A stretch of 64,000 nucleotides of DNA from Rhizobium sp. TH135 (GTDB lineage: Bacteria > Pseudomonadota > Alphaproteobacteria > Rhizobiales > Rhizobiaceae). The position numbers and the translations under genes were made by a program. Below the pieces are notes generated by a model that saw only the letters and a program-made list of their open reading frames with translations, was not told where the DNA came from and searched no databases. Each line of letters starts with the position of its first letter. Positions within the stretch are counted from its first letter, which is position 1. Location of the stretch: contig NZ_PKRP01000006.1 in assembly GCF_002855515.1 (NCBI RefSeq), positions 310,001 to 374,000 of the forward strand, in the 5' to 3' direction. Shown here piece by piece: positions 33,996-42,305 of this stretch.

Positions 33996-34429
33996 CTGAT
34001 TTATCGCCAGACGATAGGCCGGACGCGCTTAAGGAATAGATAAGGCTGAGCCCCGGATGGGGCCTCCAGAGGCCGATCTGATCCGAAACAGGACAGGAGA
34101 ATGATGCTTTCAGCAACATGGTTAACGGGGCGTAAGCGCTGAAATCATTCAACTTTTCTGAAGAGCGTTAAGACTTGTGGTGGGCGATGCCGGCGAGAAG
34201 CGGTGGATTGTCGGGTCACCGCCACATTTATGCTTAACGCCAAAGGCTAAACTTTTATGCATGCGTCCCGAAACGGCGAGATCACTCAAATTTTAGTCAA
34301 ATTCGCTTCAAAACCGAGCGGCTTTCGAAAAGCGATTTTGGCGAATCAAACCTAGGGTCGTATCCATGAGTTCGGGGAGAAACCCGGACCGTTCCGGCAA
34401 AGACCGGCAACAGGGATTTGGTGAAGACC
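33996..34429. other. 434-bp divergent intergenic region, no gene seen
   Basis: AT-richer than its surroundings, particularly 34120-34360; it must contain promoters for the histidine kinase (leftward) and the DUF5330 protein (rightward). TTAA-containing stretches near 34118 and 34233 do not meet the CtrA spacing. No ORF, hairpin with T-tract or repeat was recognised. Confidence 0.5.
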
Positions 34430-34894
34430 ATGTGGTTTCTAATCAAGGGAACTTTCTATTGCACCGCGACGCTGGTCGCACTGTCCTTCCTCGCGGCACC
34501 GCCGGCCGAGGAGCGCGATGGCGCTGGCTTCGACATGGGTGCGGCCATGACCGCGGCGAGCGGTGCCTATGAGTATGTGACGTCGCTCTGCGTCGAGAAG
34601 CCAGAGGTTTGCGAAAAGGGTGCCGAGACATTCCAGGCACTCGGCCAGCGGGCCCGCGAAGGGGCCCTTGTCGCCTATCAGCTGCTCGACAAGCAGTTCA
34701 CCGATGACGGCGCGACTGCCGTGGCGGACGAGAGCCCTGCGCCGAAGCGCGGCGTTGTCGAGATCGTCCAGCCGGCCGTCGCGACACCTGAGATCGCCAA
34801 TGTCGAGGCCGAGGCGCCTGTCATCACCGGCACGGTGACACCGACCGAGCGGCCGCGGCATCTGCCCAAACCCTACCAGCCGCCGAGGCCCTGA
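34430..34894 (+). CDS. DUF5330-like exported protein
   Basis: A 154-residue protein starting MWFLIKGTFYCTATLVALSF, a hydrophobic N-terminal signal or anchor, followed by a helical region with two Cys (YVTSLCVEKPEVCEKGAETF) and a Pro/Val-rich tail. The order matches the small rhizobial family DUF5330 of unknown function. GTG 34421 is a second possible start with AGGGA upstream. A structured region and a strong terminator follow at 34945-35072. Confidence 0.7.
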   Translation: MWFLIKGTFYCTATLVALSFLAAPPAEERDGAGFDMGAAMTAASGAYEYVTSLCVEKPEVCEKGAETFQALGQRAREGALVAYQLLDKQFTDDGATAVADESPAPKRGVVEIVQPAVATPEIANVEAEAPVITGTVTPTERPRHLPKPYQPPRP

Positions 34895-34939
34895 GGGCTC
34901 AAGCGCTTCCCTCGATTGCCAGTACGCAATCACCTAAGA

Positions 34940-35072
34940 ATTCCGGGGCGTTTGCCCGCCCCCTCCCCGCTTGCAGCCGGTCCTGCCATGGACCGGATGC
35001 CTGTCTGCCTGTCCCTGACTGAATTCGGCATTTGCCGGGCCGCGTAGCGCAAGCTGCGCGGCTTTTCTTTTT
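34940..35072 (+). ncRNA. Candidate structured small RNA or 3' UTR
   Basis: Three consecutive hairpins: GGGGCG/CGCCCC (34945-34962), CCGGTCC/GGACCGG (34977-34996) and the terminator stem at 35039-35062 followed by a T-tract. Between the first two is a single-stranded CCCTCCCC stretch, similar to the anti-Shine-Dalgarno motifs exposed in several rhizobial trans-acting sRNAs. No ORF is present. No strong promoter was found at its 5' side, so it could also be the 3' end of the DUF5330 transcript. Confidence 0.35.
35039..35072 (+). terminator. Strong rho-independent terminator
   Basis: GCCGCGTAGC (35039-35048) pairs with GCTGCGCGGC (35053-35062) with one wobble around GCAA, then TTTTCTTTTT to 35072. 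Confidence 0.85.
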
Positions 35073-35101
35073 CGGGGTGCCGGGTAAGGGGCTTGAGGCT
35101 G

Positions 35102-35133
35102 TTGAGAGGGACAATGATTTGTCTTACATTGTC
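35102..35133 (+). promoter_or_regulatory. Promoter/operator of the RHH-ParE module
   Basis: TTGAGA (35102-35107), 17-bp spacer, TACATT (35125-35130). An inverted repeat GACAATG (35110-35116) / CATTGTC (35127-35133) spans the spacer and -10, as expected for antitoxin autorepression. Confidence 0.6.
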
Positions 35134-35155
35134 TTTCACACAGCAGGAGCATGTC

Positions 35156-35416
35156 ATGGCCGAGGTAAAGCAAACAGAGTCCGTCACGCTGCGGATACCG
35201 TCTGACATCCTCTGCGATATCGATCGGATTGCAGAGGCTGCAGAGCGCTCCCGGAGTTACATCATTCTTCGCGCCTTGAAGGGTTACCTTCTTCATGAGG
35301 GGGCGGATCTGCTCGCGGCCATTGAAGGGCGCGCACAGCTGGACGCGGGCGAGCATGAGGACTTCGATGCCGTGCTCGCCGAAATGGACCGCATCATGGC
35401 CGGTAAGGTGGCATGA
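35156..35416 (+). CDS. Ribbon-helix-helix antitoxin (ParD/CopG-like)
   Basis: An 86-residue protein. SVTLRIPSDILCDIDRIAEA and RSYIILRALKGYL form the ribbon-helix-helix fold, followed by an acidic C-terminal tail for toxin binding. CAGGAG six bases before ATG 35156 sets the start; the frame continues upstream but the extension precedes the Shine-Dalgarno. It overlaps the toxin gene by four bases (ATGA). It should bind the inverted repeat in the promoter at 35110-35133. Confidence 0.88.
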   Translation: MAEVKQTESVTLRIPSDILCDIDRIAEAAERSRSYIILRALKGYLLHEGADLLAAIEGRAQLDAGEHEDFDAVLAEMDRIMAGKVA

Positions 35417-35733
35417 TCTCCATCCGGCTTTCTCGCAAGGCCGCAGACTATGTAAGGCGCGAGAGCACCTATTTCAGAGAGCGAAGCCCCTCCGCCGCAA
35501 AGGCTTTCGTCCAGTCGATGAAGCGGGCACGCACGCTCCTGCAGGACTTTCCGCATGCCGGCAACACAATGCACGGGCTCCAGATCGCGGGCTTTCGCAC
35601 CCTCGTCGTAGGCGAATACCTGCTCGACTATCGACTTCGAGATGCTGTTATCGAGATCGTGGCGATACGCCATGGACGTATGCAAATAGCCATGCCTGAG
35701 ATCGATGATCCGGACACGCTAGCGGACAAGTGA
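35413..35733 (+). CDS. ParE/RelE-family toxin
   Basis: A 106-residue protein of the RelE/ParE superfamily: MISIRLSRKAADYVRRESTY at the start, then SAAKAFVQSMKRARTLLQDF, and a C-terminal YLLDYRLRDAVIEIVAIRHGR, where RxxRD and IxxIRHGR are characteristic of ParE-like toxins. ParE members poison gyrase, RelE members cleave mRNA; the sequence, with IRHGR and a partner RHH antitoxin, points to ParE. Four-base overlap with the antitoxin. Confidence 0.9.
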   Translation: MISIRLSRKAADYVRRESTYFRERSPSAAKAFVQSMKRARTLLQDFPHAGNTMHGLQIAGFRTLVVGEYLLDYRLRDAVIEIVAIRHGRMQIAMPEIDDPDTLADK

Positions 35734-35842
35734 CGTCTCAGTCTGTGTTGGACCGACCATCGACAGGTTTACTTGCCGCAGCCGGTTCAAAAGCTTGTGG
35801 GTCTGGCCTATATCGGTCCCACGAAACGTATCGGTGGGCAGC

Positions 35843-36259
35843 ATGGCGACTTTAAACGAAATGATCGACGACTTCGGCTTCCTGGATGATTGGGAGGATC
35901 GGATGCGTTACGTCATCGAGCTCGGCAAGGCGCTGCCCGACCTGCCGGATGCGGAAAAGACGGCCGAGAACAAGGTGCAGGGTTGTGCAAGCCAGGTCTG
36001 GCTCTCGGTCTCATCCGGCGACGGTGCTGACCCCGTGATGCAGTTTCGCGGCGACAGCGATGCCTTCATCGTGCGCGGGCTCGTGGCCATCGTGCTGGAA
36101 GCCTATTCGGAGAAAAAGGCCTCCGACGTGGTCGCTTTCGATGCGCTCGACCTGTTCAAGCAGATCGGACTTCTCGAACATCTGACCGCCCAGCGAGCCA
36201 ATGGCCTGCGCTCGATGATCCAGCGCATCCGCGAAGAGGCCGCCCGCCGGCTGGTGTGA
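35843..36259 (+). CDS. sufE: SufE cysteine-desulfurase activator
   Basis: A 138-residue protein with the SufE pattern: FGFLDDWEDRMRYVIELGKA at the N-terminus and KVQGCASQVWL with the sulfur-acceptor cysteine. SufE takes persulfide from the desulfurase SufS and passes it to the SufBCD scaffold for iron-sulfur cluster assembly. The ATG at 35843 starts just before the conserved helix; the open frame to 35795 is not conserved-looking. The rest of the suf operon is not in this window. It converges on the DUF6456 gene, 19 bp away. Confidence 0.92.
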   Translation: MATLNEMIDDFGFLDDWEDRMRYVIELGKALPDLPDAEKTAENKVQGCASQVWLSVSSGDGADPVMQFRGDSDAFIVRGLVAIVLEAYSEKKASDVVAFDALDLFKQIGLLEHLTAQRANGLRSMIQRIREEAARRLV

Positions 36260-36278
36260 CGTTGCGGCTCAACTGATA

Positions 36279-37181
36279 TCACCCGATCCGTGCCCGGAAG
36301 TCGTCGTCGCCCCAGTGGCGCGGTCGGGCGTTTGATGGCGGGGGCGCGTAGTGGCGGGCGAGTGCGAGAAGGGCTGCGCGCAGCATGAGCTTGGCGGAGC
36401 GGGCCGGCCATTGGCGTTCGCGCTCCACGGTTTCCAGACCCTTGCCGAAGCAGCAGATGTCGAGTGCCACGCCTGACAGTTCCGGTCCCATGGCATCCAC
36501 AGCGCGATTGATGCGGCTTCTCGCGGCGATCCTGTTGTCGGCGAGTTCGACGGCAGCCGGGGCAGCCCCCTTGGCCCTGGCAGAAAGACGCGGTTGCCAG
36601 CTGGCCGTGATCCTGGGCTGGAGGCCGGCAAAGTCGAAATCGGCAGCGAGCCGTTCGCCGGCGGCCAGCGCCTCCTTCGACAGGAAGGGCCTGCCGTCCT
36701 TTTCCTTCAGGCGCAGAAGCGGAAAGAGTGGGGATTCCTGCAGGTTGCGGCGCACCGGCTGACGGCCTTCGGGGGTGACCAGCGTCTCGACCTCGATTGC
36801 GCGATGCTGGGTGGCGTGGGCCTCGTCGGGCACATCGCAGAGATCGCGGCGCAGCCATGCGGCCGTCTCGGCGGTCGCGTTGTAACCTTCCGAGGATGGT
36901 GAAAGCAGGCCCTCGGAGGCCAGGCGGGCGAGAATATCTGCCGTCGGCGGCTCGCCTTGGAGATGTCGTTCAGCCGCCGGTGTGAGCGGGCCTGACAGCG
37001 CGCGCCGGAGGATCTGGCGGATCTGCTTGCGCTCGGTGCGCGTCACTGTCGAGGCGAGGACGCCGGCCGAGGACATGGCGGGTGATGTTGGCGCTCGGCC
37101 TCTCTCCCCGGCAGTATGGCTGCCGGCTAGGTTGCCCGTTTCGATGTGGTTTTCGTTGATCTGGCTGTTCTTGTCGATCAT
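36279..37181 (-). CDS. DUF6456 protein, putative DNA-binding
   Basis: A 300-residue protein. An N-terminal helix-turn-helix-like stretch (QIRQILRRALSGPLTPAAER; ADILARLASEGLLSPSSEG) is followed by the DUF6456 core with SPLFPLLRLKEKDGRPFLSK, AGERLAADFDFAGLQPRITA and LDICCFGKGLETVERERQWP. The family is conserved in Rhizobiales next to a DnaA-domain-IV-like gene, as here, 16 bp upstream. Function unknown. ATG 37181 is chosen; the long frame further upstream crosses the neighbouring gene. Confidence 0.82.
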   Translation of the reverse strand: MIDKNSQINENHIETGNLAGSHTAGERGRAPTSPAMSSAGVLASTVTRTERKQIRQILRRALSGPLTPAAERHLQGEPPTADILARLASEGLLSPSSEGYNATAETAAWLRRDLCDVPDEAHATQHRAIEVETLVTPEGRQPVRRNLQESPLFPLLRLKEKDGRPFLSKEALAAGERLAADFDFAGLQPRITASWQPRLSARAKGAAPAAVELADNRIAARSRINRAVDAMGPELSGVALDICCFGKGLETVERERQWPARSAKLMLRAALLALARHYAPPPSNARPRHWGDDDFRARIG

Positions 37182-37197
37182 CGCTTGCCCCTCCCCT

Positions 37198-37641
37198 TCA
37201 CACAGGCCGGCCGGCGAGCAAATGGACAGCACTTGCCATACGCTCGACGATGGCAACGAAGGTGTCGTAGGCGCGGTCGTCGCGGCGGTCTTCGACCATG
37301 CGGCAGGCATGGCCGACCGTGGAGCGATCACGACCGAAGGCTTGCGCAACCTCTCCCATCGGCATGGAGTAAGCGACATGGCAGACATACATGGCGACCT
37401 GCCGGACATGGCTCGTGGCGCGACGGCCGGGATCCTGGTCGTGTTCGAGGCCGGTCGCACGGAGTAGTTCCTCCGTGAGCTGGCGGACGATCATGCAGAG
37501 CAGACGCCGTTCGGGGGTGATCGGGCGAATGCCGTCCGGGTCGAGATCATCCAGGGCGATGTCTGCCGGATCCCATTCGACGGCGCTCGCCGCAGAGAGG
37601 GCTCCGGGCGGCAAAGGGGGAATTTGTGGGTCGATCGCCAT
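37198..37641 (-). CDS. DnaA domain-IV-like DNA-binding protein
   Basis: A 147-residue protein whose C-terminal half (RQVAMYVCHVAYSMPMGEVA, then FGRDRSTVGHACRMVEDRR) matches the DnaA C-terminal domain IV, including the helix-turn-helix and the DHxTV-like signature as DRSTV. The ATPase and oligomerisation domains of DnaA are absent, so it can bind DNA but not initiate replication by itself. It is followed at 16 bp by the DUF6456 gene, probably one operon. An inverted repeat at 37654-37673, directly upstream of its start, could be an autoregulatory site. Confidence 0.85.
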   Translation of the reverse strand: MAIDPQIPPLPPGALSAASAVEWDPADIALDDLDPDGIRPITPERRLLCMIVRQLTEELLRATGLEHDQDPGRRATSHVRQVAMYVCHVAYSMPMGEVAQAFGRDRSTVGHACRMVEDRRDDRAYDTFVAIVERMASAVHLLAGRPV

Positions 37642-37653
37642 GGCTCACCTCGT

Positions 37654-37673
37654 AATAGGATTTTCTTCCTATT
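37654..37673 (-). promoter_or_regulatory. Inverted repeat upstream of the DnaA-IV-like gene
   Basis: AATAGGA (37654-37660) and TCCTATT (37667-37673) with a 6-base spacer, 12 bp before the start codon at 37641. The position is right for an operator overlapping the 5' leader. Confidence 0.45.
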
Positions 37674-37806
37674 TAAGCTAGCAAGTCTGGCGGGTTTGGG
37701 AACCCCATGATTTTAGGGTAATGGCGATTTCTGGAGGAGTCGCGGTCGAACTCCGCCAGCCTACGGGGAGACGTAGGTATATTTTCCTTACTCCAAACAT
37801 GACAAA

Positions 37807-37825
37807 GGCCGGTCAAAGACCGGCC
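37807..37825 (-). terminator. Hairpin terminator of mucR
   Basis: GGCCGGTC and GACCGGCC pair perfectly around a three-base loop, 34 bases after the mucR stop; the leftward strand continues TTTGTC, a short T-run. Confidence 0.7.
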
Positions 37826-37858
37826 CATATCGAGATCGCCGTCTTGACGCCAGAGGGC

Positions 37859-38287
37859 TTACTTGGCGCGCTTGCGGCGCTGGCCGAGGCCCATTTCCTT
37901 GGCGAGGCGCGAGCGCGCTTCGGCATAGGCGGGAGCAACCATCGGATAGTCGGCCGGCAGGCCCCACTTCTCGCGATATTCTTCCGGGGTCATGTTGTAA
38001 TGGGTCATCAGGTGGCGCTTCAGCGACTTGAACTTCTGACCATCCTCGAGGCAGATCAGATAGTCGTCCTCGATCGACTTGCGGATCGGAACCGGCGGCT
38101 TCGGCTTTTCAACAACAGCCGGCACCGGGGTCGGCGAGGCAGTGTTGTTCAAGGCCTGATGGACGTCGGCGATCAAATTCGTCAGATCGCTGACCTGGAC
38201 CATGTGGTTGCTGACATAGGCCGCTACGATGTCGGCTGTCAGTTCCACGAGCAACTGCTGGCTCGGTCCCTGCTGTACTTCACTCAT
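37859..38287 (-). CDS. mucR: MucR/Ros-family zinc-finger regulator
   Basis: A 142-residue regulator. [20 protein letters not shown] is the conserved N-terminal oligomerisation region, and [19 protein letters not shown] is the Ros-type zinc finger; the second Cys ligand of classical Ros is Asp here, a variant known within the MucR family. It ends [11 protein letters not shown]. MucR proteins act as H-NS-like regulators of exopolysaccharide, motility and symbiosis or virulence genes. The AT-rich 414-bp upstream region suits autoregulation. The gene lies next to the pha operon on the same strand. Confidence 0.93.
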   Translation of the reverse strand: MSEVQQGPSQQLLVELTADIVAAYVSNHMVQVSDLTNLIADVHQALNNTASPTPVPAVVEKPKPPVPIRKSIEDDYLICLEDGQKFKSLKRHLMTHYNMTPEEYREKWGLPADYPMVAPAYAEARSRLAKEMGLGQRRKRAK

Positions 38288-38701
38288 TCACTTCTCCTGT
38301 TCTCATCGTGCGGGGATCCGCCGTCCCTCGCAGACAACATTCCACTTTCCGGTCCACCTGCTTGCGCAGACAGACAAGATCAAACTAAGCCCCACAAAGA
38401 TCACCAATCGTTCCGGCACGGTCCCCAAACCGTCCGTTTTTCTGCTCGCCGGCTTTGGAGAAGATCAGCTGAGTTTCGGCACTAAAACCGGCAACTCAAC
38501 TTCGCCAACAGACCGGGAACGCAACAGGTCAGCGCCCTTGAGAGTGAATTAACATCCCGAGCGCAAATGTCCACCAGTTATTTCTACTAGATTTGACGGG
38601 TATAAATCTTTTTTATTAGACGTTGGTCCATGGTTACAGTGAAATCAGACAGTTCCGATTTCAAAAACCACGTGAACTCAACCAGCAATACCCAATAATG
38701 A
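38288..38701. other. 414-bp AT-rich intergenic region upstream of mucR
   Basis: Between the end of phaG and the start of mucR. Base composition is clearly AT-rich at 38560-38660, as expected for MucR autoregulation and its promoter. No hairpin terminator for the pha operon is obvious and no ORF is credible. Confidence 0.55.
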
Positions 38702-39031
38702 TTATCTAATCATATCATCACGTGCCGATTTCGACCAAAGCCTGTATCCAACCTTGTGGGCGGAGCGGGCGAGAAGATGCGCGGAGATGGGTGCTGTCAA
38801 GATAAAGAAGACAATACCGGCCAGCGCACGGCCAAAGGTCGCGATATCTGCCGCGTGCAGACCGACGGCGAGGAGCAGCAGACCGGAGCCGACCGTGCCT
38901 GCCTTTGAGGCCGCATGCATGCGCGTGTAAAGGTCCGGCAGGCGGTTGAGACCGATCGCGGCGACCAGGGAAAACAGGGCGCCGCCGATCATCAGGACCG
39001 CGATGGCGATGGCTGCGAGGAGCGAGATCAT
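38702..39031 (-). CDS. phaG: Mrp/Pha antiporter subunit G
   Basis: A 109-residue protein with three hydrophobic helices: [40 protein letters not shown] and [20 protein letters not shown], with the [18 protein letters not shown] segment that defines MnhG/MrpG. It is the last gene of phaABCDEFG, overlapping phaF by four bases. Part of the hetero-oligomeric cation/proton antiporter of the inner membrane. Confidence 0.93.
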   Translation of the reverse strand: MISLLAAIAIAVLMIGGALFSLVAAIGLNRLPDLYTRMHAASKAGTVGSGLLLLAVGLHAADIATFGRALAGIVFFILTAPISAHLLARSAHKVGYRLWSKSARDDMIR

Positions 39032-39435
39032 TTGGCCTCCTTGCCGAGCGACTTGCCCGATTTTCCAGTTTTGGTCTTTGCGGCGGCTTTCGACGTGCCC
39101 TTTGTCGGCGCCGCAGTGGATACGGGAGGGCCGGCCTGGACCTCCTCCCCTTCTCCGACATAGCCACGCGCCAGAATGAAGCGGGCGAAGGCGACAGTCG
39201 CCAGGAAACCGACGAGGCCAAGCGCAATGGCGATGTCGATATAGAGCGTATAGCCGGTTCGAAGCGCAATGACGGCGATGAAGCCGATGACGATGCCGAC
39301 CAGCATGTCGAGCGCGATGATGCGATCCGGCAGCGTTGGGCCGATCACGGCGCGATAGACGGTCAGCAAAAGTGCGACGACGAGGATCGCAATGGCGGTG
39401 ACGGAGGCGCATTCGACGATGAGTTCAGGGGTCAT
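39028..39435 (-). CDS. phaF: Mrp/Pha antiporter subunit F
   Basis: A 135-residue protein. Three helices, with [20 protein letters not shown] as the MrpF signature and [20 protein letters not shown] after it. A basic, low-complexity C-terminal tail of about 40 residues ([20 protein letters not shown]) extends beyond the usual 90-95 residue length of the family. It overlaps phaG by four bases and phaE by one, showing translational coupling. Confidence 0.92.
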   Translation of the reverse strand: MTPELIVECASVTAIAILVVALLLTVYRAVIGPTLPDRIIALDMLVGIVIGFIAVIALRTGYTLYIDIAIALGLVGFLATVAFARFILARGYVGEGEEVQAGPPVSTAAPTKGTSKAAAKTKTGKSGKSLGKEAK

Positions 39436-39908
39436 CAGGCAAAGGCCTCCATGATCTTCTTCTCGAAGCCTTCGGCGATGTCACGCCGAGCGGCTTCGAC
39501 GTCCGAGCAGTCCAGCGCATGCACATAGAGCGTCTGGCGATCCTCGGAAACGTCGACCGAGAGTGTGCCTGGTGTCAGCGTGATCAGATTGGCGAGCAGC
39601 GAGATTTCCCAGTCGCTCTTGACCGTCAGCGGATAGGCGAAGATGCCGGGCTTCAGATCCATGTTCGGGCTGAGCACGAGCGTTGCGACCTTCCAGGCGG
39701 ACTTCGCCAGCTCGACCAGGAAGAGCAGGACGAGCGACAGGATGCGCCGCGCGCGGCTGGTATAGCCGGCGCCGACGAAGCGCTCGCGCAGCAGATAGAG
39801 CGTCAGCAACGACAGGACGAAGCCGAAGATCAGGTTGAGGAGCGTGAAGCTGCCCGACACGGTGGCCCAAATCACCGCCATCAGGATGCTGATTGCATAA
39901 AGGCTCAT
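39435..39908 (-). CDS. phaE: Mrp/Pha antiporter subunit E
   Basis: A 157-residue protein: two N-terminal helices ([36 protein letters not shown]), then [20 protein letters not shown] and [20 protein letters not shown], both diagnostic for MrpE. The C-terminal half is cytosolic. It is coupled to phaD by a 4-bp overlap. Subunit E is needed for assembly of the Mrp complex in other bacteria. Confidence 0.93.
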   Translation of the reverse strand: MSLYAISILMAVIWATVSGSFTLLNLIFGFVLSLLTLYLLRERFVGAGYTSRARRILSLVLLFLVELAKSAWKVATLVLSPNMDLKPGIFAYPLTVKSDWEISLLANLITLTPGTLSVDVSEDRQTLYVHALDCSDVEAARRDIAEGFEKKIMEAFA

Positions 39909-41488
39909 CGGACACCTCCTTCAGGGAAGACCGAGCGGATATAGGTCGTCGGATCGAGCAGGCCGGAGGCAGCGTCCTGGGTGAGGACGATCAGGCTATC
40001 CGGGAAAAGGCCGAACCAGACCACGAAGCCGGTGAGGATGAGGATCGGCGCCATGCGCCAGCGCTGCGCGCCGACGGTGATTGCGGGCGCTGAGGTCGCG
40101 GCCACATCCCCCTCAACCGCCATAGGGCGCCAGAAGGAGAAGAGAAAGACACGACCGAAGGCGATCGTCGTCAGGAAACCGGAAACCAGCACGGAGGCCG
40201 CAAGCCACCAGGCGCCGATGTCGATGGACGCCTTGACCAAGAGCGCCTTCGGCCAGAAGCCGGAGAATGGCGGCAGGCCGCTTGCGGCAAAGAACAAGGC
40301 AAGCGTTACGGCACTGAAGACGGGGGCAATCGTCCAGAGACCGGCGACCCGATCAAGCCGGTAATGGCCACCGATCCGAGCGATCTCACCGCCGACCAAG
40401 TAAAGGGCCGTCATCAGCAGGATCGAATGCAGAGCGTAGAAGATCGCCGCACCAACCGCGAGATTGCTGCCGATCGCGATACCGACCATCATGTTACCGA
40501 TGCCGGCCACGACGACGAAGCCGAGGAAGCGGCGGATGTCGTTCTGGGCAAGCGCGCCCATGGCACCGAGCAGCATGGTGAGGGCGGCGACCACGGCGAT
40601 GACGAGGCTCAGCGCCTCACGCTCGACCGGGAACAGCATGACCACGACGCGCAGCAGCGCATAGACGCCAACCTTGGTCAGCAGGCCGGCGAACAGCGCC
40701 GACACGACGACGCGCGGCGTGTGATAGGAGGCCGGCAGCCAGAAATTGACCGGGAAGGCTGCGGCCTTCATCGAGAAGGCAAGAACGAAGAGCGCCGTCA
40801 GCGTCATCAGCGGCGCGGTGTCGGCATAGTCCCGGACCTTCATGGCGATGTCAGCCATGTTGAGCGTGCCGAAGATGGCATAGAGATAGCCGACCGTGAT
40901 CAGGAAGAGCGTCGTCGCCATCAGGTTGAGGACGGCATATTTCAGCGCGCCGTCGATCTGCTCGCGCTCGGAGCCGAGGATCAGGAGGCCGAAAGACGAG
41001 ATCAGCAGGACTTCGAACCAGACATAAAGGTTGAAGATATCGCCGGTCAGAAACGCGCCGCAGACGCCGGCCATCAGCAGCATCAGGAGCGGATAGAAGC
41101 CATAGCGGCGGCCGCTAGTATTGATCTCGACGTGGGCATAGAGCGCGCCGCAGAAGGCAACGATGGCGGCTGCAAGCGCCATCAGCGCGCCGGTCAGGTC
41201 CACCGTGATCGCGATGCCGAAGGGCGGCAGCCAGCGGCCCATCATCATCGTGATCGGGCCATCGGCCATGACCTGCATCAGCAGCAGTACATTGTTGAGG
41301 ACGAGCAGCGCCAGGCCGGCAAGTGCCACGGGCGGATGCCAGTGGGTGCGGTGGCGGATCATCATCAGAATGGCTCCGACGGTAATGCAGAGCGCCATGG
41401 GCGTGACCGCCAGCCAGTGGGCAGCCGTCATCGGCTCCATCACATAGGCGCTAGCGTAATCGGCAGGTGTCGTTGTGGGGGCAGCCAT
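39905..41488 (-). CDS. phaD: Mrp/Pha antiporter subunit D (NuoN/M-like)
   Basis: A 527-residue protein with about 14 membrane helices, related to complex I subunits NuoL/M/N. FNLYVWFEVLLISSFGLLIL carries the conserved membrane Glu, and MKAAAFPVNFWLPASYHTPR plus the later FAGLLTKVGVYALLRVV carry the conserved Lys residues of the proton path. It is one of the two proposed ion-transporting subunits. GAGGA six bases before ATG 41488 supports the start. It follows phaC after 20 bp. Confidence 0.95.
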   Translation of the reverse strand: MAAPTTTPADYASAYVMEPMTAAHWLAVTPMALCITVGAILMMIRHRTHWHPPVALAGLALLVLNNVLLLMQVMADGPITMMMGRWLPPFGIAITVDLTGALMALAAAIVAFCGALYAHVEINTSGRRYGFYPLLMLLMAGVCGAFLTGDIFNLYVWFEVLLISSFGLLILGSEREQIDGALKYAVLNLMATTLFLITVGYLYAIFGTLNMADIAMKVRDYADTAPLMTLTALFVLAFSMKAAAFPVNFWLPASYHTPRVVVSALFAGLLTKVGVYALLRVVVMLFPVEREALSLVIAVVAALTMLLGAMGALAQNDIRRFLGFVVVAGIGNMMVGIAIGSNLAVGAAIFYALHSILLMTALYLVGGEIARIGGHYRLDRVAGLWTIAPVFSAVTLALFFAASGLPPFSGFWPKALLVKASIDIGAWWLAASVLVSGFLTTIAFGRVFLFSFWRPMAVEGDVAATSAPAITVGAQRWRMAPILILTGFVVWFGLFPDSLIVLTQDAASGLLDPTTYIRSVFPEGGVR

Positions 41489-41508
41489 GAGGTCCTCGTG
41501 TCTCCTGC

Positions 41509-41886
41509 TCAGTAGCCGCTCGGCGGCAACGGATCGTCCAGCGGCTCGGCGACGCGCATTTCACCCGTGTCGTCGGTGCCGAGGTCCTGGTAGGCGCGGT
41601 AGGTGAGCACCAGCAGGAAGCAGAAGAAGGAGAAGGAAATAACGATCGCCGTCAGGATGAGGGCCTGCGGCAGCGGATTGGCAGTGCCGGCCGGCAGCAC
41701 GTCGACCCCACCGGGGATGATCGGCGGGATGGCGGGCGTGAGGCGACCGGCCGTGAAGAGCAGCATGTTGACGGCATTGCCGAGAAGCACGATGCCGAGC
41801 AGGATCCGGATGATCTTCTTCGACAGCATCAGATAGACTGCGGCAGCAAAGAAGATGCCGACGACGAGTGACAAGATGACTTCCAT
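41509..41886 (-). CDS. phaC: Mrp/Pha antiporter subunit C (NuoK-like)
   Basis: A 125-residue protein with three helices (LSLVVGIFFAAAVYLMLSKK; ILLGIVLLGNAVNMLLFTAG; ALILTAIVISFSFFCFLLVL), matching MrpC/NuoK including the conserved GNAVNM. It overlaps phaB by one base (TGATG). As in complex I, the small subunit contributes to the membrane proton path. Confidence 0.93.
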   Translation of the reverse strand: MEVILSLVVGIFFAAAVYLMLSKKIIRILLGIVLLGNAVNMLLFTAGRLTPAIPPIIPGGVDVLPAGTANPLPQALILTAIVISFSFFCFLLVLTYRAYQDLGTDDTGEMRVAEPLDDPLPPSGY

Positions 41887-42305
41887 CAGCCGTCATCCCT
41901 TTCTTCAAGTGCAAGGGCGATCGACGCAAAGGTGCCGACGACCACGAGATAGACGCCGATGTCGAAGGAGATCACGGTGGCGAGCGGCACTTCGATGCCG
42001 GCAAGGCTCGGATAGATCCAGATGCCGGTCATGAAGGGGTAGCCGAGCGGCGCAGAGATCACGCCCGAGAGGGTCGAGACCAGAAGGCCGAAGCCTGCGA
42101 TCGACATCGGATGAAAGACCATGGCGCGGCGCACGGCCTGGACGCCAAAGGCGATGCCATACATGGCGAAGGCTGCGGCGCCGATCAGTCCACCGATGAA
42201 GCCGCCGCCGGGCTCATTGTGGCCGCGCAGCAGCACGAAGATCGAGAAGATCAGCATCAGCGCCGTCAGAAAGGGCGCGAAGGTGCGGAAGATCAGGGTG
42301 TTCAT
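41886..42305 (-). CDS. phaB: Mrp/Pha antiporter subunit B
   Basis: A 139-residue protein with four helices. [24 protein letters not shown] sequence near residue 25 is the signature of MnhB/MrpB, and the later [15 protein letters not shown] ends the protein. Length is that of free-standing MrpB, so here A and B are separate genes, unlike the fused A/B form of other rhizobial pha systems. It overlaps phaA by four bases. Confidence 0.93.
   Translation of the reverse strand: MNTLIFRTFAPFLTALMLIFSIFVLLRGHNEPGGGFIGGLIGAAAFAMYGIAFGVQAVRRAMVFHPMSIAGFGLLVSTLSGVISAPLGYPFMTGIWIYPSLAGIEVPLATVISFDIGVYLVVVGTFASIALALEERDDG

Noticed and set aside
34118..34245. TTAA-containing stretches as CtrA sites upstream of the DUF5330 gene
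   Set aside because: The spacing between half-sites is wrong or the second half-site has several mismatches.
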